Assembly (NCBI RefSeq): GCF_030409055.1
Contig: NZ_CP116619.1
Span: 1,583,628-1,647,627 of the forward strand
Source: Trichocoleus desertorum NBK24
GTDB taxonomy: Bacteria; Cyanobacteriota; Cyanobacteriia; FACHB-46
Direction of reading: 5' to 3'
Length of the DNA stretch: 64,000 nucleotides
Of the stretch, positions 29,401-38,200 are shown piece after piece. Made by a program: the position numbers and the translations under genes. How positions within the stretch are numbered: the stretch's first letter is position 1; each line of letters starts with the position of its first letter. The notes beneath the pieces are model-generated. The model worked only from the letters and a program-made list of their open reading frames with translations, was not told where the DNA came from and searched no databases.

Positions 29401-30717
29401 TTTACTCAAGGTTTAGCCAAGATTAGCGCTGAACTCGATCTATCCACCCCAGAAGCCAGCCAAAATGCTCTCACCGGGATTAGCCGTTACGCTAACTTCT
29501 ATCTGGCGTACCAAGGTGAGAACGATCGCCCGCTGCAACAAGAATATGGGCTGCTGGTGCATCAAATTATGGCGACCAACTACCCACAGTGGGTGCAAGA
29601 TCGAGCCATGCCAGCTTTAAGCCCTAGTGGCAAAATTCGCATTGGCTATCTCTCCGACTGCCTCCGACAGCACACGGTAGGCAAATTATTTTTGGGCTGG
29701 TTGCGCCATTGCGATCGCCAAAAGTTTGAAATCTATTGCTACTCGCTGAATCGAGAACAGGACGCGATCGCCCAGGAAATTCAACGCCATAGCGATGCCT
29801 TTCATCAAATTTCTGGGGATTTAGAGGGCATGTGTCAGCAGATTTTGAACGATGAGTTGCATGTGCTGACGTTTCTCGATATTGGCATGCACCCGAAAGC
29901 TAGCCAGATTGCCAGTTTACGCTTGGCTCCAGTGCAGTGTATGACTTGGGGGCATCCGGTGACATCGGGCCTACCCACGGTTGACTACTTTCTTTCTAGC
30001 GAGCTGATGGAGCCAGAAAACGGTGAGGAACACTACTCCGAGCAATTGGTGCGGCTACCACAAATTGGCATTGCTTACGCCAAGCCCTCTATCCCAGAAC
30101 TAACCAAAACCAGAGCCGATTTTGGGTTGCACCCCGATGCGGTGGTGTATTTGTCTTGCCAGTCGCTGTTCAAGTACTTGCCACAGTATGATTTTGTGTT
30201 TGCCGCAATCGCGCAACAAGTTCCCCAGGCCCAGTTTGCTTTTCTGGCTCACTTTAGCGCTGCTGTCACCGACAAGTTTCGCCAGCGCTTACAACGAGCT
30301 TTCGCAGCGGTGGGCTTAAATAGCGAGGACTATTGCATAATTTTGTCTCGACAAAACCAAGCGGGTTATTTGCAGCTCAATCTATTGTCCGACATCTTTT
30401 TGGATACTTTTGCCTGGTCCGGCGGCAACACCACCTTAGAGGCGATCGCTTGCAACTTACCCGTTGTCACTTGTCCCAGCGAATTTATGCGCGGGCGACA
30501 TGCGGCGGGAATTCTACAAGCTTTGGGCATCCCTGAAGCGATCGCAGCCAACCCAGAGGATTATGTAGCGATCGCCGTGAAGTTAGGGCTGGATTCTGCG
30601 TGGCGGCAGGAGATGAGACAGCGCGTCACCCAAGGCCATGCTCAGCTTTTTGATGATCCAGGCTGTGTCAGAGCGCTAGAAGCGTTTTATCAGCAGGTGG
30701 TACAGGCAGAAGCTTAA
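26404..30717 (+). CDS. Giant fusion: SAM methyltransferase, GT2, GT4, TPR, GT41
   Basis: 1437 residues from ATG 26404, inside the end of the previous gene. Modules in order: class I methyltransferase (about 10-170; LYLGCGRKIKPGYINVD, then DEIFTEHMLEHL); GT2-type glycosyltransferase (about 180-390; SIVVPWWDHGELLEIW, IIFVDNGS, ENRGFAAANNQGI, LFLNNDIEV); GT4-type glycosyltransferase (about 393-745; FLMVGTRNGYKN, YPSQYEGFGLPILEAMACG); an Asn/Ser/Pro-rich linker (about 775-810); TPRs (about 812-985); GT41 (about 1075-1437; RQHTVGKLF with His, LFKYLPQYD, FLDTFAWSGGNT). Three transferases and a methyltransferase in one chain suggest stepwise building of a capped, possibly methylated glycan. No signal peptide. 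The methyltransferase-GT2 part lacks HIP1 sites, unlike the 3' half, suggesting a composite origin. Confidence 0.9.
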   Translation: MTNQFIQQTANPLKLYLGCGRKIKPGYINVDQYLVGPNITQMDVFNLPFGPNSVDEIFTEHMLEHLSKHEVPLVLKEWARVLKAEGQLVMNLPNLEWCLRQWLDKPESERWGWQLDTIFGLQSHPGEFHKTGFTAPRLRQLLAKAGFRDISIADCWSHEQSCFWIEASKAPKNISSLDKVAYSTSIVVPWWDHGELLEIWERNLKHLSNIEIIFVDNGSQTPTRDALKKFCQTHNIKLIRNSENRGFAAANNQGIQVASNEYILFLNNDIEVLTAPVPYLCQLAGEGVAGPGPKQTETGEVYLEGWALCVKKQVLESFCGWCEDYGPGYWDDVDFCHRAKSSGYSLTPIPEDIKHQLFTHSQNTTGRDGRLNQLKLHVRNRGLFIQKYYMNKMPKIVIDGMFFQFSHTGIARVWSTLLTEWSRSNFADYLLVLDRNGSAPRVPGIRYRLIPPYSYSNAALDRAILQQICDEEQASLFISTYYTTPISTPSVFMAYDMIPEQIGWNVDEFMWRAKHYAIQHADRYIAISQNTARDLVKLFPYISPEAIAVAPCGVQPSFVPADDIEVDGFKQKHQITRPYFLMVGTRNGYKNTILFCKAFAKLTNAADFSIVCTGGNPTLEPELSACLPVSTRVHLLQLNDAELRTAYAGAIALVYPSQYEGFGLPILEAMACGCPVITCPNSSIPEVAGQAALYVNDSDVAGLTAALQNVQNSALRNSLTKAGLEQAKQFSWLQMAKTVSETLMIAAQKVTPLTPYSAPMTIAAVDNRRLIALDNDSDSNDSGPNNSPSNQATPPSQPVALPLPTPPDSREAYEQYQQMGRSLLAEHQLEDAIQAFDKAHQLSPRDPVALHDLGRAYKAKANESRMRADFYLGFALYRQGKYQAAIERYQKFLASDKVGVAPELIQRVYKCLGDCFQRLGQYDAAIQVYQEAVQAYPIAKLYFDLISALRDNGQTEAAIATATQALSLIPNDFSLKLAQQLTLPILYESVAEIAETRRYFTQGLAKISAELDLSTPEASQNALTGISRYANFYLAYQGENDRPLQQEYGLLVHQIMATNYPQWVQDRAMPALSPSGKIRIGYLSDCLRQHTVGKLFLGWLRHCDRQKFEIYCYSLNREQDAIAQEIQRHSDAFHQISGDLEGMCQQILNDELHVLTFLDIGMHPKASQIASLRLAPVQCMTWGHPVTSGLPTVDYFLSSELMEPENGEEHYSEQLVRLPQIGIAYAKPSIPELTKTRADFGLHPDAVVYLSCQSLFKYLPQYDFVFAAIAQQVPQAQFAFLAHFSAAVTDKFRQRLQRAFAAVGLNSEDYCIILSRQNQAGYLQLNLLSDIFLDTFAWSGGNTTLEAIACNLPVVTCPSEFMRGRHAAGILQALGIPEAIAANPEDYVAIAVKLGLDSAWRQEMRQRVTQGHAQLFDDPGCVRALEAFYQQVVQAEA

Positions 30718-30768
30718 GACGATCGCACATCCTAAACAATTTCGTACCAATCCCTAGCGACCCAGACC

Positions 30769-32865
30769 CTAACGCCCCGGATCTATAGGGCGAATTTGCG
30801 GGGGACTGGGTTCTAGGAGAACTCTAGGTGGTTCGGGGGGCTGGAGAGCCTTCCGCCACTCGCCAATTTGAAGTTGGGCTGGGGCATAGGCTTCGGTGCG
30901 AGGGGGAACCTTTTGGGCGATCGCGATCGCGCTGGGCAAGTTGTAATTCGCTTGATTTTGCGCCAAGACTAAAATGGATTGGCTCCACTGATTGATGGCC
31001 GCTTCGGCATCAACTCGCAAAGAACTAGAGGCAGGAATTTGATCCGCTTTTTGAATGGCTGCGGCTAGGGCATCTGGGGTCGCGGCAGTCGCTAAGCTCT
31101 GGGCTTCCTGCCAATTTTGCTCTGCCTGAATTTGCCCCCGCCAAGAGCGAATTTCATCTTGGGCTTCACCATAGAGAGAACGATTAGAAGTAATTTGTTC
31201 AGCCGTGGCGATCGCACTGGGCAGATCTCCAGCACTTGCGAAAGCGCGAGCTTGGTCTAGGTAGGGTTGGTCTTGCTGCCGTTGTATCTCTCGCGTCCAC
31301 TGACCAATCTTGTCTTGAGCTTCTCTGTAAAGGGCACGACCTGGCCCCACTTGGCTCGCCTCATTGATCGCGGATTGCAGAGAATTGGCATCTCCAGCGA
31401 GGGCATATTCATCGGCTCGATCTAGGTAAGGCCGATCTTCTGTGGTTTCAACTTGACCGCGCCAACGTCCAATTTCCTTCTGGGCTTCATCCCAGCGAGG
31501 ATTCGAGCGATTGACCAAGCTGGCCTCAGCGATCGCCGCGCCTAAGGCATTGGGAGTCCCCCCTTGCGCCAATTGACGCGCCCGCTCCAGATGAGCGACG
31601 CCCTCAATTTCTCGTTGCCAGCGGGTAATCAACTGCTGGGCTCTGGCGTACATGGGACGCTTGGAATCAAGTTTTTGCGCTTGAGCGATCGCTGCTTCTA
31701 GATCTACGACTGTGCCTTGCCATGCCTGAGCTTGAGCATCCGCTAGATCAATAAAGTCTTGGGCTTCTGCTTCTAAGTTGGCACTTTCAGGGATCTTGCG
31801 GGCAATGGCGATCGCTTCTGTGGCATTGCGCTGCTCTAGGGTGGCTTGAGCCAAGTTCAACATTTTGCGACCAAACTTGCCAATCGCCGTTTGCGCCTCT
31901 TTGTAAATGTAGCTGTTAGGGCCAATAGACTCAGCCAACTTCACAGCTTTGAGCAAGTTGTCAAGACCGCCAATATCCGCCAGTTCTTCGGCTTTGGCTA
32001 ACTTGTTGCCTTCTTCCCTAGCGACCCGAATCCGTTCATTCAGTTCTTGATATTTTGTGGTTTCCCAATAGGTATTACCCACATAAAGCAGTCGCACCGC
32101 TTCAGTAAATGCTTGGTGCCACTTGCGCTCTCGTAGGGCTAATTCCGATTTTTGATAAATCGCCTCTGCATTCTGCCAGACCGATTGCCAGCGATCGATG
32201 CGTTCATTCACCAGAGCATGAGCTGCTGTGTTTTCTGGAATCTTGCGGGCAGTCGCGATCGCCTCGTCAAGCTTGCCCGCATTGAAAGAAGTTTCGGCCA
32301 AGTTCAAAATATCCGATGACCACTGTTGAATCGAGCGGTCAATATCGGAGCGCAATGGGTGATCGCTAGGCAAACTATTCACGAGCGCGATCGCTTCTAG
32401 CAAGTTCTTCACCGTTTGCTTATTAGCTGCAACTTGGGCGCAGTAGAGCCGCATGGAGGCAGAAGCCATCGGCCAGAAAATCGAAGGGCAATTGGGTAGC
32501 GCCGGCGATCGCACCAATAGCGCCACAGAGAAAGCTGCTGCTCCTCCCGTCAAGAGCAGGGTAGTTAGGCCCCAAAACCGTAAACTGGTGGGTAGTTTTA
32601 ATCCTTTGCGATCGCGAGAAGTGGGTGACTTAGCCAGCGGTGGAGTGGCAGGCCCTGATACTGCATAGACAGGTTGCTCCGTCTGGCCCAAGGACGAAAC
32701 GACAGGCCGAACTGAGTCTGGAGGCACAGCTCTGACTACAGGACGCGGCAGCGGATTAGATGAGGGACGAGGAGCAGGCGGGCGATCTGGCAAATTGCTT
32801 GAATTCTTCCTCCGGGGAGGCCGATCGGCTGGCCTACGGTCTGGAGTTCCACGATCTCTGGTCAT
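30769..32865 (-). CDS. Single-pass membrane protein with tandem helical repeats
   Basis: 698 residues from ATG 32865 (AGGTGG just upstream; a GTG at 32886 is an alternative). Residues 1-90 are Arg/Pro-rich and cytosolic by charge. One membrane helix (WGLTTLLLTGGAAAFSVALL, about 100-120) follows. The rest, about 570 residues, is built of roughly ten repeats of 45-50 residues with the pattern L..AI..A..IP..S..Y..AQ..I..W (for example LPSAIATAEQITSNRSLYGE and NLPSAIAIAQKVPPRTEAYA), a TPR-like solenoid. The C terminus is Pro-rich. Some cyanobacterial homologues carry the label 'chromosome segregation ATPase', but no P-loop is visible. Probably a scaffold; function unknown. Confidence 0.75.
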   Translation of the reverse strand: MTRDRGTPDRRPADRPPRRKNSSNLPDRPPAPRPSSNPLPRPVVRAVPPDSVRPVVSSLGQTEQPVYAVSGPATPPLAKSPTSRDRKGLKLPTSLRFWGLTTLLLTGGAAAFSVALLVRSPALPNCPSIFWPMASASMRLYCAQVAANKQTVKNLLEAIALVNSLPSDHPLRSDIDRSIQQWSSDILNLAETSFNAGKLDEAIATARKIPENTAAHALVNERIDRWQSVWQNAEAIYQKSELALRERKWHQAFTEAVRLLYVGNTYWETTKYQELNERIRVAREEGNKLAKAEELADIGGLDNLLKAVKLAESIGPNSYIYKEAQTAIGKFGRKMLNLAQATLEQRNATEAIAIARKIPESANLEAEAQDFIDLADAQAQAWQGTVVDLEAAIAQAQKLDSKRPMYARAQQLITRWQREIEGVAHLERARQLAQGGTPNALGAAIAEASLVNRSNPRWDEAQKEIGRWRGQVETTEDRPYLDRADEYALAGDANSLQSAINEASQVGPGRALYREAQDKIGQWTREIQRQQDQPYLDQARAFASAGDLPSAIATAEQITSNRSLYGEAQDEIRSWRGQIQAEQNWQEAQSLATAATPDALAAAIQKADQIPASSSLRVDAEAAINQWSQSILVLAQNQANYNLPSAIAIAQKVPPRTEAYAPAQLQIGEWRKALQPPEPPRVLLEPSPPQIRPIDPGR

Positions 32866-33069
32866 AGCCCACCTACCAACTCCCACCTAACAACTCGTAG
32901 CGCAACGGCTCTGGCTACCCCAAAGCAAATGCAGTAGTTGCCATCCTACCCTCCTCAAGCCCTAAAAAGTCAAATTTTTAGTTTTAGATGACCCTAACAC
33001 TTAAATGATACGCGGCCTGATAACCCTTCTAAAGTAATTCAAACCTCCTCATCCATCACCAGGATGCTA

Positions 33070-33966
33070 CTAAGATTCTGCTCGCAATTCTAAAATTAGT
33101 TGAGCTAGATGATCGCTGCTGGCTTGATAAACCTCGTTGCAGAAGTGGCAAGTCGCTTCAGCGCCATCGTCTTTTTCGATCATGTCTTGCAGTTCTGTTT
33201 CTCCCAGAATCTTGAGCGCGCCTAACATGCGATCGAAGGAGCAACCACAATGAAACCGCACCAACTGAGTTTCTGGGAAGATTTCTAATCCCATATCACC
33301 CAGCAGTTGCTCGAACATTTCTGGCAGCGTTTTGCCTGCTTGCAACAGGGGGGTAAACCCAGCAAGCTGACCAATGCGAGACTCTAGAGTTGCCACTAGT
33401 TCTTCGTCGCGAGCCGCTTTAGGCAGAACTTGGATCAGTAATCCACCTGATGCAGTCACCCCTTCTGCACCGACAAACACACCCACAACCAAGGCTGAGG
33501 GGGTTTGCTCGGAAGTAACTAAATAATTGGCAATATCCTCCCCAACCTCACCAGACACAATCTCTACAGTGCTGGAGTAGGGATAGCCGTAACCCACATC
33601 CCGAACCACGTACACGTAACCTTCGTGACCGACAGCCCCGCCAACATCCAATTTGCCTTTGGCATTAGGAGGTAGCTCAATCTCTGGATTATCTACATAT
33701 CCCCGCACTGTACCGTCTAAGCCCGCATCCACTAAAACGCCACCCAAAGGCCCATTGCCTCGAATGCGAATGTTGATTCGCGATCCAGGCCGTTTCATAC
33801 TTGATGCCAACAGCAAACCAGATGACATGGTACGCCCAAGAGCCGCTGTCGCCACATAGGAAAGCTGATGCCGCTGTCTAGCTTCCTCGGTAAGACGAGT
33901 GGTGATGACCCCTACCGCCCGAATGCCTCCATCAGCCGCAGTTGCCCGCATTAACTGATCCGCCAT
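33070..33966 (-). CDS. hslO: Hsp33 redox-regulated chaperone
   Basis: 298 residues, full length. The N-terminal domain has the family blocks RGNGPLGGVLVDA and VGHEGYVYVVRD, and the YSSTVEIVSGEVGEDIANYL helix. The C-terminal zinc redox switch is intact: C-x-C in FHCGCSFDR (about 240-242) and CxxC in ATCHFCNEVY (about 272-275). Under oxidation the cysteines form disulfides, zinc is released and the chaperone becomes active. Cytosolic. Monocistronic by position, 204 bp from the divergent SRPBCC-like gene. Confidence 0.97.
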   Translation of the reverse strand: MADQLMRATAADGGIRAVGVITTRLTEEARQRHQLSYVATAALGRTMSSGLLLASSMKRPGSRINIRIRGNGPLGGVLVDAGLDGTVRGYVDNPEIELPPNAKGKLDVGGAVGHEGYVYVVRDVGYGYPYSSTVEIVSGEVGEDIANYLVTSEQTPSALVVGVFVGAEGVTASGGLLIQVLPKAARDEELVATLESRIGQLAGFTPLLQAGKTLPEMFEQLLGDMGLEIFPETQLVRFHCGCSFDRMLGALKILGETELQDMIEKDDGAEATCHFCNEVYQASSDHLAQLILELRAES

Positions 33967-34170
33967 GAAAAAACCTTACATTTCTTAATTCACTATTTCT
34001 ATTCTAAGTTTCTAAGTTATGGGTTGATGGGCTTGAAAGCGATCGCCAATGATTCGAGCGGGGTTGCACGAGGCGATCGCGTTTCGCACGGCTCGGCTAA
34101 GAACTGCCTGAACTTGGCATACTGAAAGAATTAGAGAACCAACTGATCTGCGGAGCCGCCATTCAAGCTT

Positions 34171-34560
34171 ATGTGGGGTACTTTTCAACAAAGTAATTTG
34201 CGAATTGAGGTGAATGCCTCAGCTACTACCATTCGGGATAGTTTGCTTCAACCCATTCAACTGCAAAAGTGGTTGTGGCCAGAGCGCATCTCCCCCGGAT
34301 TGCCAGAACAGTTGCATGCTGGGCTATCCTTCACCAGTTGGCTAGGTCCGATCGCCATTCAGCATCAGGTAGATGTGGCAGAACCGAATTGTCTGCGCTT
34401 GCTCTTAAGCCAAGGCGTTGATGGCTTCCATGAGTGGTGTTGGGGTGACGGCTGGCTGCAATCGCGGCTAGAAGGGGTTTCGCTCTTACCGCTAAATGCG
34501 GGGCAAACAGTGGCGCTTTTGAGTTTGCGGCAATTCTTAGCCAGACAGTCTGATAGCTAA
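34171..34560 (+). CDS. SRPBCC-like small protein
   Basis: 129 residues. The order of elements (LRIEVNASATTIRDSL, LQKWLWPERI, GLSFTSWLGPIAIQHQVDV, LRLLLSQGVDGFHEWCWGDG) fits the START/Bet v1 fold of cyanobacterial SRPBCC proteins: a strand, a helix pair with LQKW, then a curved sheet and a trailing helix. Such proteins bind hydrophobic ligands; nothing here shows the ligand. The GNAT gene follows 65 bp later on the same strand. Family assignment is moderate. Confidence 0.65.
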   Translation: MWGTFQQSNLRIEVNASATTIRDSLLQPIQLQKWLWPERISPGLPEQLHAGLSFTSWLGPIAIQHQVDVAEPNCLRLLLSQGVDGFHEWCWGDGWLQSRLEGVSLLPLNAGQTVALLSLRQFLARQSDS

Positions 34561-34625
34561 TGCCTTTAAGTTACACGGTTATAGAGCCAGTGACAGAACG
34601 GGTAGGCAGCGGAGTGTGGTGATTC

Positions 34626-35210
34626 ATGCTAGCTAAAACTTCGCTGTCTGGAAGCCGAGTCCGATTAACTAGTTGGACGCCCCAGGATTTACCTGTTTTG
34701 GTACATTGGTATCAACAATCTGACTTTTTGCGCTTGTTGGACGCTCAGCCTGCTTACCCCTACTCTGAAGCGTTTTTAAGCCAATGGTTAGAAGAACGCC
34801 AAAAATCTAATCATGCTTTCATCTTTGCGGTGCGTCCTGCCACCCCAACCGAACCTGCGACCCCAGCTGCCGATGCCCCACTCCTAGGCTATGTAGAACT
34901 GGACAGCATTCTGTGGAATCACCAAGTAAGCTGGATCAGTATTGCCATTGGGGAGGAGCACTGGGGCCACGGTTATGGCTTTGAAGCGATGCAACTGGCG
35001 CTAACCTTTGCCTTTGAGGAACTCAATCTGCACCGTATCCAGCTCACCGTTTTTAGCTACAACGATCGCGCGATCGCCCTATACGAAAAACTTGGGTTTC
35101 AGCGCGAAGGGGTCTATCGAGAGTTTGTCCAGCGCAGCGGCGATCGCCACGATATGTACCTTTACGGTCTCCTCCGTCCCGAATGGAAAGCTAAGTTTGG
35201 CGCACTGTAA
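34626..35210 (+). CDS. GNAT family N-acetyltransferase (RimJ/RimL type)
   Basis: 194 residues. The GNAT core is visible: VRLTSWTPQDLPVLVHWYQ (motif C), LGYVELDSI, then the acetyl-CoA-binding segment AIGEEHWGHGYGFEAMQLAL (motif A) and LNLHRIQLTVFSYNDRAIAL with YEKLGFQREGVYREF (motif B), the layout of RimJ/RimL-like enzymes. It acetylates a protein N terminus or a small amine; substrate unknown. Ends 18 bp from the convergent six-PAS kinase gene. Confidence 0.9.
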   Translation: MLAKTSLSGSRVRLTSWTPQDLPVLVHWYQQSDFLRLLDAQPAYPYSEAFLSQWLEERQKSNHAFIFAVRPATPTEPATPAADAPLLGYVELDSILWNHQVSWISIAIGEEHWGHGYGFEAMQLALTFAFEELNLHRIQLTVFSYNDRAIALYEKLGFQREGVYREFVQRSGDRHDMYLYGLLRPEWKAKFGAL

Positions 35211-35228
35211 CTGTCCGAGTAGCGTCGT

Positions 35229-38200
35229 TCAGTTAAGGTGAGCGGCTTGGTGCAGCGGAATGGTAATGATAAATTCAGTTTCTTGGCCCAGTTCGGAAAT
35301 ACAAGCCAGAGAACCACCGTGCTTTTCGGTGACGATTTGATAGCTAATCGATAGCCCCATGCCTGTGCCTTTGCCCACCTCTTTAGTGGTAAAGAAGGGA
35401 TCGAATAGTCGCTGCTTGATGGCGGCAGGAATGCCTAAACCATTATCTGTAATCCGAATGATTGCCTCCTGAGGAGTCAGTTCGGTCTGAATTTGAATTG
35501 TGGGAGTAAACTGTTTCCCCTGCTCTAGCGCCTCTTCTAGAGCATCGATCGCATTACTCAGGATATTCATGAATACCTGATTCAGTTGGCCGACGTAGCA
35601 CTCCACCCGTGGCAAATCGCCGTAACGCTTAATCACGGGAATTTCAACGCGATCGCTCTTAGCTTTGAGGCGATGCTGCAAAATCATCACGGTGCTGTCG
35701 ATGCCGTCGTGTAGGTCTACCGCTTTCACTTCCGCCTCATCCATGCGTGAGAAGGTTCGGAGGGAAGTCACAATCTTTTGAATCCGCTCAGCTCCCACCT
35801 GCATCGAATCGAGAATCTTGGGCAAATCCTCTAACAGAAACTCTAAGTCAATGGCCTCAGCTTCAGCGGCGATCGCCGGAACTGGCGTGGTGTAATGTTC
35901 CTGATAAAGCTGCACTAAGCCCAGTAGATCTTGCGTGTAGGTGCGAGCGTGACTCAGGTTGCCATAAATAAAGTTGACTGGGTTATTAATTTCATGGGCG
36001 ACCCCTGCCACCAACTGCCCCAAGCTCGACATCTTTTCGCTTTGCACCATTTGGGCCTGGGTGCGCTGGAGTTCTTGCAATGCGGCTGCGAGATCGGCAG
36101 TTTGCTGTTGTAATTGCGCTTCTGCTTGCTTGCGCTCATCTTCAACCAGCTTCCGTTCACTAATATCTGTCACAGTGCCCACATAACCCACCACTTCGCC
36201 CTCAATGCCCTTCTCTGCCACTGCCTGAGCAAAGACCCAAGAAATGGAGCCATCAGGACGCTGAAAGCGATACTCCAAACGGAAGGCTTGTTTAGCTTGG
36301 ATAGATTGTTGCCATACGAGCGAGACGCGATCGCTGTCTTCGGGATGAATCGCGCCCACCCAACCGCTACCCTTAGCTGTTGAGGGAGTCAGACCTGTAA
36401 TCTGGCACCAGCGCTGATTGACGTAGATACAGTATCCCTCTGCATCAGTCCGAAAGATGCCCACTGGAACGGTGGCTGCCAAAGTGGCATAGCGTTTCTG
36501 GCTCTGGCGCAAAGCTTCTTCCGTCTGTTTACGCTCGGTCGCATCCGTTCCCACCGACAAGATTTCTACGAGTTGATTGTGTTCATTCAGAATTGGCTTG
36601 TTGGCCCAGGCAATCCACACCCGTCGTCCATCTTGGCAACGGTTCTCATTTTCGTTGTAGGCGTAGTCTTCGGGGTGCTGATGAATAGCAATCATCAACA
36701 TTTGCAGATCCCGACCAGAAGTTTCGGTTTCAGGAACGATCGTGCCAACGACATTCTGACCAACCAGTTCGCCTGTGGCAAAGCCAAAAAAGCGGGCTCC
36801 GTAATCATTAATAAACCGAATTGTGCCAGTTGTATCCCAGCGGAGAATGATACAGTTAGCAGTCTGTACTAGGTCACGATATTGCGCTTCACTGGCTTTG
36901 AGGGCTTCTTCGGTTTGCTTGCGCTCGGTAATATCGCGAGCCGTGGCGTAGATCAACCCTTCTTGTGCATAGGGTGTGGAAGTCCAGGAGAGCCAACGGT
37001 AGGAGCCATCTTTGCAACGGTAGCGGTTCTCGAAGGAAATACTGCCTTTGCCATTGAGAAGTTGGGCCGCCTCAGCAGCGGTCGTCGATTGATCTTCAGG
37101 ATGGACAAAATCAATGAATGGCTGAGCCGTCAACTCCTCAGTTGTGTAACCCAGCGTCTGCTCGAAAGCGGGGTTGATCCGCTTGAAGTAGCCATCCACT
37201 CCAGCAATGCCCAACATATCGCCAGCTAGGGTAAAAAAGCGATCGCGCTCTGATTCTGCTTGCTGGCGTTCATCTTCTGCCCGTTTGCGCTCGGTAATGT
37301 CCTCGACCATCGCCACAAAGAATTGAAACTCCCCCTTGGCATCTCGAATGGCTGAAACGGTTAAGTTAGCCCAGACTAAGGTGCTGTCGGCACAAAGAAA
37401 ACGGCGCTCTCGCTGGAAGCTGTCCCTGGTGCCCGCAATGCAAGCCAGACACAACGGTGCTTCGATCGCCCAATCTTCCGGCAAGGTCAGGTCTTGGGGG
37501 GTCATGCTGGGTAGTTCTAGTTCGTTGTAGCCCAGCAGTCGTTGCCAGCAAGAATTAGCTTGGCGAAACTTCAGGTCTGGGCCAACGACCGCAATTCCCA
37601 GGCCAGAGTTTTCAAAGATGGCTCGGAAGCGTTCTTCACTGGCTTCGCGATCGCAAATTTCTTGCTGGAGCCGAGCGACGAGCTGCTGCAATTTGGCGGT
37701 TCGGACTTCTACGCGAAACTCTAGTTCTTCGTTGGCTTGTTGCAGAGCCAATTCTGCCTGTTTGCGCTTGGTGATGACTTGGGTAAACATGATCAAGCCG
37801 CCCACTTCTCCAGCGCGGTCATACCAAGGCCGCACTTCCCACTTCAGCCAATCTGCGGTGCCATCAGCTCGGAGAAATGCTTCTTCATCACAACACTCCA
37901 CCATCCCACCGAGACAACGCTGGTGAATCTGCTTCCAGCGATCGGGAACTTCTGGGAAGAGGTCGTAGTGGCAACAACCTTGAATGTCACGATCGCCTAA
38001 ATCGTAGTCTTCTAGCCAGCGACGGCTCACCATCAGGTAGCGCATCTCTCGATCGAGCATCGCCACTGCCGCCGGAGTATGTTCGATGAATAATCGCACC
38101 TGCTCCTCGCGCTGTTGCAGAGCATCGACCGATTGTTGGCGTTCTGCTTCGATCTGCTTGCGAACAACCTCGTCGCGCTTCGCTTTGCTGATGTCGCGAA

